Source of the DNA: Halocynthiibacter sp. SDUM655004
GTDB lineage: Bacteria; Pseudomonadota; Alphaproteobacteria; Rhodobacterales; Rhodobacteraceae
Assembly (NCBI RefSeq): GCF_026015885.1
Contig: NZ_JAPDUG010000001.1
Span: forward strand, 248,001-312,000
Direction: 5' to 3'
DNA length: 64,000 nt
Shown here: positions 53,765 to 62,601 of the stretch, one piece after another
How positions within the stretch are numbered: position 1 is the stretch's first letter
How the letters are laid out: each line of letters begins with the position of its first letter
Made by a program: the position numbers and the translations under genes
The notes under the pieces: model-generated
Told to the model about the DNA's origin: nothing
Database searches by the model: none
What the model saw: only the letters and a program-made list of their open reading frames with translations

Positions 53765-54816
53765 GTTTGGACGATACGCTAGACCCAAGCGGTATTCGCT
53801 ATCCATTTGAAACCCCGCCCGCCGAGGGAGAGGCGATCGAAGTCGCCGAGGGCGTGCATTGGATGCGGCTTCCTCTGCCGATGAAGCTGGATCACGTGAA
53901 TGTTTATGCGCTGGATGATGGCGCTAGCTGGACGATCGTTGATACGGGTTTTGATACCAAACGCACGCGACGTATTTGGGAGAAGCTGCTGAGTGGTCCG
54001 CTTGCAAGTAAGCCTGTTGAGCGCGTGATCGTGACGCATCATCACCCAGACCATATCGGACTTGCAGGATGGTTTCAGACCGAATTCGGCGCGGAGCTTG
54101 TAACCACGCAAACAGCTTGGCTTTCTGCGCGAATGCTAACGCTGGATGAACAACTGCTGCCAACACCCGAAACGCTTACGTTTTGGACGCGTGCCGGCAT
54201 GGATCCAGAGATATTGGCGAAGCGGGCCAAGGAACGGCCGTTCAACTTTGTGGATATGGTCGCGCCGCTGCCGCTTGGGTTCACACGCATCCGCGAAGGT
54301 AGCAAGCTCACAGCAGCGGGGCGAGACTGGACTGTTCGAATCGGTAACGGACATGCACCGGAGCATGCGTGTCTCTTTAGCGATAGTGACCACCTGGTTC
54401 TGGGCGGCGACCAACTATTGCCGTCGATCTCTCCGAACATCGGAGTCTACGCGACCGAACCAATGGCGGACCCTCTTCAGGAATGGTTGGATGCTTGCAC
54501 GCATATGGCCAAGTTTGCGAGAACGGATCAGCTTGTTCTGGGCGGTCACAAATTGCCCTACACAGGGCTACCCACACGGCTTGGACAATTCGTGAAAAAC
54601 CACGAGGGCGCGCTTGCAAGATTGCTCTCGCATCTTGAAACGCCGAAAACCGCGGTTGAGTGCTTTGATGTCCTCTTTAAACGCCCGATTGGCGAAGCAG
54701 AATACGGGCTGGCGCTGGTCGAAGCAGTGGCCCATGTTAATCACCTATATTTGAACGGAAATATCACGCGCACCCTCGAAGAGGATGGCGCTTGGAGGTG
54801 GCGCAAGGTAGGGTGA
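53761..54816 (+). CDS. MBL-fold metallo-hydrolase
   Basis: 351 aa from a TTG overlapping the upstream stop. Metal motif HHHPDHIGLAG (about 89-99), later histidine in GNGHAPEHACLF and Asp in LGGDQLLPSIS, then LGGHKLPYTG; all ligands of the two-metal centre appear. C-terminal extension of about 90 residues is the winged-helix-like LACTB2 type. Likely a thioesterase or hydrolase acting with the acyl-CoA dehydrogenase (context inference). Confidence 0.9.
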   Translation: MSLDDTLDPSGIRYPFETPPAEGEAIEVAEGVHWMRLPLPMKLDHVNVYALDDGASWTIVDTGFDTKRTRRIWEKLLSGPLASKPVERVIVTHHHPDHIGLAGWFQTEFGAELVTTQTAWLSARMLTLDEQLLPTPETLTFWTRAGMDPEILAKRAKERPFNFVDMVAPLPLGFTRIREGSKLTAAGRDWTVRIGNGHAPEHACLFSDSDHLVLGGDQLLPSISPNIGVYATEPMADPLQEWLDACTHMAKFARTDQLVLGGHKLPYTGLPTRLGQFVKNHEGALARLLSHLETPKTAVECFDVLFKRPIGEAEYGLALVEAVAHVNHLYLNGNITRTLEEDGAWRWRKVG

Positions 54817-54819
54817 CGC

Positions 54820-55299
54820 ATGGATAACGAGATCAAGACAACAGCCGAAGCCCACGAAGGCGAGGCGATCCCCCGCGCGCATGTGGTTCATTGCGATCCA
54901 CAACCCCGTCAAACCGCAGAGAAAGAGCCGCTCCCGAAGGGTATCGCGAAAACGCCGGTTGCCGAGAAATCTCCGGCGCAGTGGGCGTATGAACGGCTCA
55001 TCCTCTATATCAAGAACTTCGAAGAGCAGCTTGATAACGAGCATGAGGTTGCCATGGCATTTGTCGGTGGCGATGCGGGTGTTTTGCGGATTGAGGGGCT
55101 TGGCTATTTTGACCCTGATATCATTACCTTTTATGGCAGTGACGCGAGCGGCGCAAAGACCCAGCTTATCCAACATGTGAGCCAACTTTCGGTTATGCTT
55201 CGTGCCTTGCCTAAAGCGCCAACAGCCAAAGCCCCGAACCGTATCGGCTTCCGGCTTGCTGCAGATTTGGAGCAATCTGCAACACGCGAGGAAACGTGA
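54820..55299 (+). CDS. DUF6173-like protein, 159 aa
   Basis: Starts three bases after the MBL stop. N-terminal ~50 residues are Pro/Lys/Glu-rich and likely disordered; the folded part (SPAQWAYERLILYIKNFEEQLDNEHEVAMAF in pieces SPAQWAYERLILYIKNFE and GGDAGVLRIEGLGYFDPDII) matches my recollection of DUF6173. Function unknown. Same operon as the acyl-CoA dehydrogenase and MBL protein. Confidence 0.8.
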   Translation: MDNEIKTTAEAHEGEAIPRAHVVHCDPQPRQTAEKEPLPKGIAKTPVAEKSPAQWAYERLILYIKNFEEQLDNEHEVAMAFVGGDAGVLRIEGLGYFDPDIITFYGSDASGAKTQLIQHVSQLSVMLRALPKAPTAKAPNRIGFRLAADLEQSATREET

Positions 55300-55368
55300 A
55301 ATCTCTTAGGGTGACAGCCCGAGATGAATCGGTTATTTGGGCAGAAAGAGGAATGAGGAACGGCAATC

Positions 55369-55503
55369 ATGGCTGAGTACAAACCAGGTGAAATGAACAT
55401 CGAAGTTCAGGAAAAAACATTCAACGGCTTTATCAAGATGGTGAAATGGGGGACTATCCTCTGCATTCTCATCCTTATTTTCTTGGCGATCTTCAACACC
55501 TGA
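55369..55503 (+). CDS. aa3-type cytochrome c oxidase subunit IV, 44 aa
   Basis: Short single-helix protein: MAEYKPGEMNIEVQEKTFNG then a membrane helix (VKWGTILCILILIFLAIF). The N-terminal motif and size match the bacterial COX4 family (PF07835). Known: accessory subunit of the aa3 terminal oxidase in Rhodobacter and Paracoccus. No other oxidase gene is in the window. GAGGAA precedes the ATG. Confidence 0.88.
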   Translation: MAEYKPGEMNIEVQEKTFNGFIKMVKWGTILCILILIFLAIFNT

Positions 55504-55535
55504 TCGAGCGATACCGACATAGGGTAATGTGTGTA

Positions 55536-56147
55536 ATGCGACGTTTTCTTCTTGCTCTCGCACTCCCGTTTTTGCTCGCCGCCTGTGGTGCGGGCGAGTC
55601 GGTTTGGGCCCCAGAAGAAGAAGTTCAGCGCGCGATTTATTCGCCTCCGAATGAACCAACCGCGCTTACACTTTATACCGTTATTTCAAATGGCGCGAAC
55701 GAGGGGCAGCACAGTGCCCTTCTGATCAACGGCAGCCACAGGATTCTTTGGGATCCTGCTGGCTCGTGGCATCACCCGCGCCGACCCGAGCGCAATGATG
55801 TGCATTTTGGCATGACAGACCGCACGGTCGAATTCTACGAAGACTACCACGCACGTGAATCCTATCGGGTCGTCGTGCAAAAGAAGCTCGTTTCTCCTGA
55901 CGTTGCGGAGAAAGCGCTTCAGCTTGCTCTTGCACAGGGGCCAGCGGGCAACGGTATGTGCTCCAACACCACAACCGAAATTCTGTCGCAGCTTGATGGC
56001 TTTGAAAGCGTCGGACGAACCTATTTCCCAAAAACGCTTATGAAGCGCTTCGGTGAGCTTGATGGTGTCACGACCTACACGGTTTATGACAACGATTCAG
56101 ACGACAACAAAAGCGTTCTTGTCGTGCAGGGCGAGTCACCGCTTTAG
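55536..56147 (+). CDS. Lipoprotein with possible permuted papain-like (NlpC/YiiX-type) fold
   Basis: 203 aa from the ATG at 55536; an ATG at 55527 is too close to AGGG. Lipoprotein signal with lipobox LLAAC (Cys at residue 17). The body has a His in NEGQHSALLINGSHRILW and later a Cys in GNGMCSNTTTEIL; this His-before-Cys order is that of permuted NlpC/P60 proteins. Catalysis is inferred only. Located between cox subunit IV and the azl genes (convergent). Confidence 0.72.
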   Translation: MRRFLLALALPFLLAACGAGESVWAPEEEVQRAIYSPPNEPTALTLYTVISNGANEGQHSALLINGSHRILWDPAGSWHHPRRPERNDVHFGMTDRTVEFYEDYHARESYRVVVQKKLVSPDVAEKALQLALAQGPAGNGMCSNTTTEILSQLDGFESVGRTYFPKTLMKRFGELDGVTTYTVYDNDSDDNKSVLVVQGESPL

Positions 56148-56153
56148 GGCTGA

Positions 56154-56480
56154 TCAAAGTAGGTAGAGCGCAAGATAGAGCGACGCGCCGCCAGCGAGGA
56201 TTGCCGGAACAAGGCTTTTGGTGAAGTAACCAACAAGGATTGTGACAACCGCTGCAATTAGGCGCGCAGGGTCTGTTTCTCCGCCAGTGGCCGCAGGCCA
56301 GATCACAAGTGGTGCGACGAGCCCCGGAATAAGCGCAACGGGCGTATATCGTAAGTGGCGCAGCACCCATTCTGGCAGTTGGACCCCGCCGAGTAGCCCA
56401 AGAAAAGAGAAGCGGATCAGATAAGTGCCTGCTCCAAGCAGCACGATAATCAGCCAAATATTCGCGAGGGAATAGTTCAT
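56154..56480 (-). CDS. azlD: AzlD-family branched-chain amino acid transport protein
   Basis: 108 aa from the ATG at 56480, overlapping the azlC stop (ATGA) with AAGGAG upstream. Four membrane helices; RFSFLGLLGGVQLPEWVLRHL is the family motif. With AzlC forms an exporter of branched-chain amino acids or analogues. Confidence 0.92.
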   Translation of the reverse strand: MNYSLANIWLIIVLLGAGTYLIRFSFLGLLGGVQLPEWVLRHLRYTPVALIPGLVAPLVIWPAATGGETDPARLIAAVVTILVGYFTKSLVPAILAGGASLYLALYLL

Positions 56481-57205
56481 TCTGCTACTCCTTTCTGCTT
56501 TTGTCTGCGCTCCATCCAAAGTTCGGTCTGTGCGCCCGCAATCATTGCGAGGACGCCAGCAACCAGAAGTCCGGTTCCAGCAGGCAAGACACTCAAAACA
56601 AGCGACCCGACAACCGAGACAAAGGCAGTGATGATATGCGCAGGCGTGCGCAGCATCGGCGCGACCATAGCTATGAAAGTAATCGGAAGCGCAAAATCAA
56701 TGGCATACTCAGGGGGAATTTGACTGCCGACAACAGCGCCTACCCAAGTAAAAACATACCAAAGCGGCGCCACAAGAACCATCGTCCCGCAGAAGTAGAG
56801 CAGGCGCTCGTTCACGGTCATTTTGGGTTCTTTTTCAAACTTCAGGATGCTGACGGCGTAGCTCTGGTCGAGCAGGATGTAGCTCACCAGCGCGCGCTTC
56901 CAAAGCGGCGCGGCTCCAAGATAGGGCACCATAGAAGCGGAATACATCGCCATCCGAAGATTCACGGTCAGCGCCGTTGCCAACACAATCAACGTGGGCG
57001 CGTCTTCTGCCATAAGCGAAACCGCCGCAAACTGTGAGGCGCCACCGATCACCAGAACGGAGAAGGCCATTGTCTCCAACACGCGCAGTCCGGCTTCTGT
57101 GGCGACGATACCAAACAGAATGGCAAACGGTCCGACCACCAACAAAAATGGGGCCGCGTCAATTGTACCGCGCCAAAAGACGGAATTACGTGTGGAAGTA
57201 GGCAT
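56477..57205 (-). CDS. azlC: AzlC-family branched-chain amino acid transport protein
   Basis: 242 aa with about six or seven helices. GPFAILFGIVATEAGL, GGASQFAAVSLMAE and LTVNLRMAMYSASMVPYLG are AzlC signatures. Large partner of AzlD (start codon of azlD overlaps its stop). Divergent from fdhD with a 53-base gap. Confidence 0.94.
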   Translation of the reverse strand: MPTSTRNSVFWRGTIDAAPFLLVVGPFAILFGIVATEAGLRVLETMAFSVLVIGGASQFAAVSLMAEDAPTLIVLATALTVNLRMAMYSASMVPYLGAAPLWKRALVSYILLDQSYAVSILKFEKEPKMTVNERLLYFCGTMVLVAPLWYVFTWVGAVVGSQIPPEYAIDFALPITFIAMVAPMLRTPAHIITAFVSVVGSLVLSVLPAGTGLLVAGVLAMIAGAQTELWMERRQKQKGVAE

Positions 57206-57258
57206 TAAGTGCCTCTAAGCTGTTTGAAATTCGCCTCGACCCTATAGAGAGATTGCCC

Positions 57259-58119
57259 GTGTCAACAACCCCCAAAATTGTATCGACACTGATTGCGCCG
57301 GAACCGGAGAAAGCGGGGCTGACGCGGCGTGTGACAGGGCGGGATCATCATGGCGAAGAGGTCGAGATTGCTGTGGTCGAGGAGCGACCTTTGACGATCT
57401 ATCTCAACAGCCAAGAGATCGTAACCGCTATGACAATTGGGGATTATCCCGAATATCTGGCTCTTGGTTTTTTGCGTAATCAGGGAATGTTGCAGCGCGA
57501 AGATGTGGTCACGAAAGTCGATTATGACGATGATCTAGAGGTTGTTGTCGTTCGGACAGAGCGCAAAACCGATTACGAGGAAAAGCTACGTAAAAAGACC
57601 CGCACCAGTGGTTGTGCGGTCGGGACTGTTTTTGGTGATATGATGGAGGGGCTGGATCAGATACGGCTCCCCGAAACGCCTGTCAAAACAAGTTGGCTCT
57701 ATGCGTTGGCCGAAACGATCAACCGTATGCCGAGCCTTTATCTGGCGGCAGGGGCGATCCACGGTACTGTGCTGTGCCATGAGGATAAGCCTTTGGTTTA
57801 TATGGAAGATGTTGGGCGTCATAACGCCGTTGATAAGATTGCGGGCTGGATGTTTGCCGAAGGGGCGGACCCTGCGGACAAGATCATGTATACAACCGGC
57901 CGCCTGACCAGCGAGATGGTGATCAAATGCGCCCAGATGGGCATCCCGACGCTCGTTTCACGCTCTGGCTTTACGGCTTGGGGCGTTGAGATCGCCAATA
58001 CGCTTGGCTTGACGCTCATCGGTAGGATGCGGGGGCAGCGGTTTGTCTGTCTTTCGGGCGAGAACCGCCTGATCCGCGATGCAGAGGTGCGTGAAAAGCC
58101 GAAAGGCCCCAAGGCATGA
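57259..58119 (+). CDS. fdhD: Formate dehydrogenase accessory sulfurtransferase FdhD
   Basis: 286 aa from GTG at 57259, which is six bases after AGAGAGA; a TTG at 57253 is too close. FdhD motifs PLTIYLNSQEIVTAMTIGDYP, RHNAVDKIAGWM and SRSGFTAWGVEIANTLG are clear. The loop that in E. coli carries CxxC reads SGCAVGTVFGD here, a single Cys. Known: transfers sulfur from IscS to the Mo-bis-MGD of formate dehydrogenase. Overlaps mobA by four bases. Confidence 0.93.
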   Translation: MSTTPKIVSTLIAPEPEKAGLTRRVTGRDHHGEEVEIAVVEERPLTIYLNSQEIVTAMTIGDYPEYLALGFLRNQGMLQREDVVTKVDYDDDLEVVVVRTERKTDYEEKLRKKTRTSGCAVGTVFGDMMEGLDQIRLPETPVKTSWLYALAETINRMPSLYLAAGAIHGTVLCHEDKPLVYMEDVGRHNAVDKIAGWMFAEGADPADKIMYTTGRLTSEMVIKCAQMGIPTLVSRSGFTAWGVEIANTLGLTLIGRMRGQRFVCLSGENRLIRDAEVREKPKGPKA

Positions 58120-58736
58120 AGGCTCCTGTTGGTGTAATCCTTGCTGGCGGTGAAGCGCGGCGAATGGGTGGCGGCGACAAAGGGCTATTGCCGCTCTCTG
58201 GTGTCTCGTTGCTCGATCATGTGATCGCACGTTTGTCACCGCAGGTGGCTGATCTTGCACTTAACGCTAATGGCGATGCTGCGCGGTTCTCGGGATTTGG
58301 ATTGCCAATCTTGCCAGACTCTGTTGCCGGATTTGCGGGGCCGCTAGCAGGTGTGCTGGCCGGAATGGATTGGGCCGCAGAGCAAGGCGCAACGCATATT
58401 GTGACTGCGGCAGCAGACACGCCGTTTTTCCCATCCGATCTCGTTCCGCAATTGCTTCTTGCCTCTGAGACTGCGGATAAACCCATCGCAATGGCCGCGA
58501 CCCCGAATGAGTCTGGCAAGCTGATGCGGCACCCCGTATTTGCACTTTGGCCCGTTGAGTTGCGCGATGATCTTCGGAACGCACTCGAAACAGGAGTGCG
58601 CAAAGTTGTGGCATGGGCCGAACCGCACGGCATCGCAACCGCGTCCTATTCGGCCACGCCATTTGACCCGTTTTTCAACGTCAACACCCCCGATGACCTA
58701 GCGCACGCGCAGCAATTGGCCGGAGAAGCCGAATGA
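58116..58736 (+). CDS. mobA: Molybdenum cofactor guanylyltransferase
   Basis: 206 aa. Nucleotidyltransferase start ILAGGEARRMGGGDKGLLPL with all loop residues, and TAAADTPFFPSDLVPQ (metal Asp). Adds GMP to molybdopterin. Overlaps fdhD before and mobB/moeA after by four bases each. Confidence 0.96.
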   Translation: MKAPVGVILAGGEARRMGGGDKGLLPLSGVSLLDHVIARLSPQVADLALNANGDAARFSGFGLPILPDSVAGFAGPLAGVLAGMDWAAEQGATHIVTAAADTPFFPSDLVPQLLLASETADKPIAMAATPNESGKLMRHPVFALWPVELRDDLRNALETGVRKVVAWAEPHGIATASYSATPFDPFFNVNTPDDLAHAQQLAGEAE

Positions 58737-60505
58737 GAGTTTTTGGTGTAACAGGCTGGAAAAACAACGGCAAAACCGGACTGATGGAGCGGCTCATTGC
58801 CGAAATCACGCGCCGTGGCTTTACCGTATCCACCACAAAACATGCGCATCATCGTTTTGACATCGACAAAGAGGGTAAGGATTCCTATCGCCACCGTGTT
58901 GCGGGGGCAAAGCAGGTATTGTTGTCGTCCAGTCAGCGTTGGGCATTGCTTGATGAGTTGCGCGGAGAGGAGGAGCCATATCTGGCAGAGCATCTTTCCC
59001 GCCTTGACCCAGTTGATCTTGTGTTGGTTGAGGGGTTTAAGGCGGCGCGCCATCCGAAGATTGAAGTGCATCGCGAGTCCGCAGCACGCGAACCGCTGAT
59101 CGCGCTAGATGACCTCACGATCCGCGCAGTCGCAACTGATACCGCTGCGCCGGAAGGGCTTGGGCCCGATGTTCTTGTATTTGATCTCGATGATACGGCT
59201 GCAATTGCCGATTTCGTATTGGAACAGGTGGGGCTCGTCACGAAACCCAAACCAGATTTGCCGCCTTTGCGGGATGACTGCTTTGCGTTGCCGGATGGCG
59301 TGGAGTGGACACCGGTTGAGACCGCGCTTGCGACACTGCGTGATCGGCTGAAATGCGTTGTAAGAAGCGAAACCGTACCCGTTTCTGCGGCCTGTGGCCG
59401 TATTGCCGCGCAAGACATCTTGGCACCGCGGGATAATCCACCAACGGCAAATTCGGCTGTGGATGGATACGGGTTTGCAAACCCAACGGCGCAGGAGGCG
59501 TACCACCTTACCCTCGTTGATGGGCGTGCAGCAGCAGGCGCGCCCTATCAGAGCGTGGTTCCAGCGGGCCATGCAGTTCGAATATTAACGGGAGCGGCGC
59601 TGCCGGCAGGCGTTGATAGCGTCGTGATGCAGGAGGATGTGCAACTCGTTGGGAATGAGCTTCGGTTCTCCGGTCCGCTAAAACCTCGTGCGAATGCCCG
59701 AAAAGCTGGCGAGGACGTACGCAAAGGTTCGGTGATCGTGGCCGAGGGTGAGGAGATTACTCCGCAAGCCATTGCGCTTCTTTCGGCGACAGGATGTGAT
59801 GAAGTTGAGGTCCGTGCGCTGCTTCGAGTTGGCGTTCTCTCAACCGGAGATGAGCTTGTTCCAGCGGGCGAAGCAGCCTCCCCAACCCAGACCTATGATG
59901 CCAATCGGCCGATGCTTTTGGAACTCGCCCGTGCATGGGGATTTGAGCCGGTTGATCTTGGCCATGTGCCTGACAATCGTGCTGCGCTTAAGACCGCTTT
60001 AGACCAAGGAGCCGAGAGTGCAGATGTGATTTTTACCTCGGGCGGTGCTTCGGCAGGGGATGAGGACCACGTAAGCGCGCTCTTGTCAGAGCAAGGAACA
60101 TTGCATCATTGGCGTATCGCGCTCAAACCGGGGCGCCCGCTGGCGCTTGCGATGTGGGGCGGGGTGCCGGTATTCGGCCTTCCTGGAAATCCGGTAGCTG
60201 CTTTTGTGTGCGCATTAATTTTTGCGCGACCTTCGCTCGGTGTTCTGGCGGGCGCGCCTTGGCGTTCGCCATTGGCTTTCCAAGTTCCAGCCGATTTCAC
60301 CAAGAAGAAAAAAGCTGGTCGACGTGAGTATTTGCGAGGGCGCTTGAATTCAGATGGTACTGTCTCGGCCTTTGAGTCAGAGGGGTCTGGCCGTATCTCG
60401 GGGTTGCACTGGGCGAACGGGTTGATTGAGGTCGAGGAAGATCGAACTCAGATCAGTGAGGGCGAATTGGTTCGTTTCTTGCCGTTCGCGGGCTTTGGGA
60501 TTTAG
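58733..60505 (+). CDS. Fused MobB-MoeA molybdenum cofactor protein
   Basis: 590 aa. Residues 1-165 are MobB: P-loop VTGWKNNGKTGLMERLI (6-22), TTKHAHHRFDID, VLVEGFKAARHPKIEVHR. From about 180 follows MoeA: DILAPRDNPPTANSAVDGYGFA, LTGAALPAGVDSVVMQEDV, STGDELVP, TSGGASAGDEDHV and GLPGNPVAAFVCALI. MoeA inserts molybdate, MobB assists guanylation, so the fusion joins two successive steps. Ends with a four-base convergent overlap with the next gene. Confidence 0.95.
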   Translation: MRVFGVTGWKNNGKTGLMERLIAEITRRGFTVSTTKHAHHRFDIDKEGKDSYRHRVAGAKQVLLSSSQRWALLDELRGEEEPYLAEHLSRLDPVDLVLVEGFKAARHPKIEVHRESAAREPLIALDDLTIRAVATDTAAPEGLGPDVLVFDLDDTAAIADFVLEQVGLVTKPKPDLPPLRDDCFALPDGVEWTPVETALATLRDRLKCVVRSETVPVSAACGRIAAQDILAPRDNPPTANSAVDGYGFANPTAQEAYHLTLVDGRAAAGAPYQSVVPAGHAVRILTGAALPAGVDSVVMQEDVQLVGNELRFSGPLKPRANARKAGEDVRKGSVIVAEGEEITPQAIALLSATGCDEVEVRALLRVGVLSTGDELVPAGEAASPTQTYDANRPMLLELARAWGFEPVDLGHVPDNRAALKTALDQGAESADVIFTSGGASAGDEDHVSALLSEQGTLHHWRIALKPGRPLALAMWGGVPVFGLPGNPVAAFVCALIFARPSLGVLAGAPWRSPLAFQVPADFTKKKKAGRREYLRGRLNSDGTVSAFESEGSGRISGLHWANGLIEVEEDRTQISEGELVRFLPFAGFGI

Positions 60506-61524
60506 TCGAACGTTCCTGTGACACGGCCAAGCAACATGAACGCGCGAGCGGTGCGCGTATCGGCCATTTCGGCAATATCCTGATCGCTCGCCTCAGCTTC
60601 AAACAGCGTGAAGGTCTGATCAAACTGGCGTAGAAAATGATGGACCGTATCGCGGAAAATCGGGTCTTGCCGCATGCGCCCTGCGGTCAGGGCAAGGCAG
60701 GAGCGATCACGGATGCCGCCAAGCGCCGCAACTGAGCGGCCGCGTTCGCCTTTGGCAAATTGCCGCCAGATTTCGGGGCGGGCGCGATCAGGGCGCAGGT
60801 CATCCATGTATATTCCGTCCTGCGACAACAGAGTGAGGATATCTTGCGCCGATTGGATCAGACGCGAGGCTTGCCTGTCTTTTAACGCGCGGCGTAGCGC
60901 GGCAAACCCTTCTGCGTCATCGGCGTTTTCGGGGAAGTTGACCGCACGGATAAAATCTTCGGTCGAAAGAGGCGGAGCGATGTCTTCGGCTCGGGTACCA
61001 AGCGCGAGGGCCGTCTGATCATCGACAATCTGTGTTGAAGTGGCGGGAGCAGACAGAGTTTTTGGTTGTTCGTTTTGGGGGCGGCTGGTTGCAAAAGTCG
61101 CGATTGCGGTTTCCGTCATTCGCTGGGCGGTTACGATTTGGTCCAGAGTGTCTTTGACGGATGGATCATTTGCAATCGCCGCTTCGGTTTGTTGGGCCAC
61201 ATAGCTTTGGCGCAGAGCATCAATCGCGGCCTGAAGACGGGCGGTTTCATCCCGTACGACCCGTGCGCTTCGGACAGCCAGCGCGCCGACCCAGATGACC
61301 GCGACGGGCAGGAAAATCGCCACCAAAACCATGACGAATTGCGCCGCTGTTAGTTCGGAGATTGCAAGCCCGTCGCCGGCAAACAAGATAAAGGAGCCAA
61401 GGCCCAAAAGCCAAACAGCAGACAATGCCAAAGCGATGACCTCCGCCCGATCCAAACCCGCCGAATCCCGCTTTTGCGGGGCGGCATTGTGTTCGACTGT
61501 TTGGTGATCGGGGGCCTTGGTCAT
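60502..61524 (-). CDS. Hypothetical membrane protein, 340 aa
   Basis: N-terminal ~25 residues charged, two membrane helices (VIALALSAVWLLGLGSFILF, FVMVLVAIFLPVAVIWVGALAV), then a long helical region (about 85-150) and a conserved C-terminal domain (FIRAVNFPENADDAEGF, RQFAKGERGRSVAALGGI, FLRQFDQTF). I have seen such unknowns upstream of greA in the family but cannot name a role. greA is 22 bases away on the same strand (upstream). Confidence 0.8.
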   Translation of the reverse strand: MTKAPDHQTVEHNAAPQKRDSAGLDRAEVIALALSAVWLLGLGSFILFAGDGLAISELTAAQFVMVLVAIFLPVAVIWVGALAVRSARVVRDETARLQAAIDALRQSYVAQQTEAAIANDPSVKDTLDQIVTAQRMTETAIATFATSRPQNEQPKTLSAPATSTQIVDDQTALALGTRAEDIAPPLSTEDFIRAVNFPENADDAEGFAALRRALKDRQASRLIQSAQDILTLLSQDGIYMDDLRPDRARPEIWRQFAKGERGRSVAALGGIRDRSCLALTAGRMRQDPIFRDTVHHFLRQFDQTFTLFEAEASDQDIAEMADTRTARAFMLLGRVTGTFD

Positions 61525-61546
61525 CGGGCCGCACTCCGAATTTGCG

Positions 61547-62017
61547 CTATTTATAGGCGACGGTCAGAATTTCGAAATCCTTGGTGCCACCGGGTGCGCG
61601 GAACTCGATGCTATCGCCTTCTTCCTTACCGATCAGGGCGCGGGCGAGGGGCGATTTGATGTTGAGCTTGCCTTTTTCAAGGTTCGCTTCCGGTTCGCCG
61701 ACGATTTGATATGTCTTTTCTTCTTCGGTGTCTTCGTCAACCAAAGTCACGGTCGCGCCGAACTTGATCGACCCCGAAAGCGAAGCAACGTCGATTACAT
61801 CAGCAAGCGAAATGATCGCTTCGAGCTCTTTCACGCGTCCTTCGATAAAGCTCTGTTTTTCGCGGGCGGAATGATACTCGGCGTTTTCCGAAAGGTCGCC
61901 GTGCTCGCGCGCCTCGGCAATCGCCCGAATAATCGCAGGGCGTTCAACCATTTTCAGGTTTTTCAGTTCTTCGTCGAGTTCGTCAAAACCGGCTTTAGTT
62001 AGAGGTATCTTTTCCAT
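61547..62017 (-). CDS. greA: Transcription elongation factor GreA
   Basis: 156 aa from the ATG at 62017 ([19 protein letters not shown]). N-terminal antiparallel coiled coil with [15 protein letters not shown] at the tip (acidic residues that reach the polymerase active site) and C-terminal FKBP-like domain ([18 protein letters not shown]). Rescues backtracked RNA polymerase. Gap to the VOC gene 62018-62185 contains only a hairpin. Confidence 0.97.
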   Translation of the reverse strand: MEKIPLTKAGFDELDEELKNLKMVERPAIIRAIAEAREHGDLSENAEYHSAREKQSFIEGRVKELEAIISLADVIDVASLSGSIKFGATVTLVDEDTEEEKTYQIVGEPEANLEKGKLNIKSPLARALIGKEEGDSIEFRAPGGTKDFEILTVAYK

Positions 62018-62143
62018 AGTGCCTTGTGAAAATTGAAGTGGTTGGCAACATCCTGCTGTTAACTCAACCTTGGGGCACGAAGTCAATAGCAACCGCACCA
62101 ATAGTCGCCGATTAACCGGAATTCCGCGTGTATTCGCTTATTT

Positions 62144-62174
62144 GGCCGCCACGTATCCAACGAACGCGGCGGCC
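62144..62174. other. Hairpin downstream of the VOC gene
   Basis: GGCCGCC (62144-62150) and GGCGGCC (62168-62174), perfect 7-bp G/C stem, 11 bases after the VOC stop on the minus strand. Followed by AAATAAG rather than a T run, so at most a weak terminator. Confidence 0.3.
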
Positions 62175-62185
62175 AGCACGCGCGG

Positions 62186-62569
62186 CTAGTCGTATTCGAC
62201 GACCTCAAACTCAATTCCATCATGGTCGTGGAAGTAAAACCGACGCCCCGGCTCGTAATCAGCGTGGCTTCCCGGAATCAATCCGGCCTGTTTGACACGT
62301 TCCTCAGCCGTGTCGAGGTCATCAACGACAACTGCGATGTGGTTCAATCCGTTGACGCGTTCGTAGTTGTCTTTGGAATGGGGAAGTGTTTGTTTTGGCT
62401 GGTATAGTGCGAGGTAGCTGTTATCGCCGCCAACATGGATCGAATAGCCGTCGTGAATAGAAGCGCCCTCCCAGCGGATTTTCCAACCAAAGAGTTCCCC
62501 AAGAAGCGCCGCAGTTTTCTGGGCATTAGAGACGGTAAGGTTTGTGTGTTCGAGAATTGCCTGTGACAT
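62186..62569 (-). CDS. VOC-superfamily (glyoxalase-type) protein
   Basis: 127 aa, ATG at 62569 with AAAGGA upstream. Two beta-alpha-beta-beta-beta halves: AILEHTNLTVSNAQ with His near residue 7, NHIAVVVDDLDTAE with a second His near 76, and the C-terminal GIEFEVVEYD with Glu, giving the metal site of the superfamily. Activity unknown: may detoxify or bind a redox-active compound. Its promoter carries a perfect SoxR operator, which supports induction by redox-cycling agents. Confidence 0.88.
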   Translation of the reverse strand: MSQAILEHTNLTVSNAQKTAALLGELFGWKIRWEGASIHDGYSIHVGGDNSYLALYQPKQTLPHSKDNYERVNGLNHIAVVVDDLDTAEERVKQAGLIPGSHADYEPGRRFYFHDHDGIEFEVVEYD

Positions 62570-62601
62570 TGTTTGGTCCTTTAAATTTTGAATGTTTGTC
62601 C

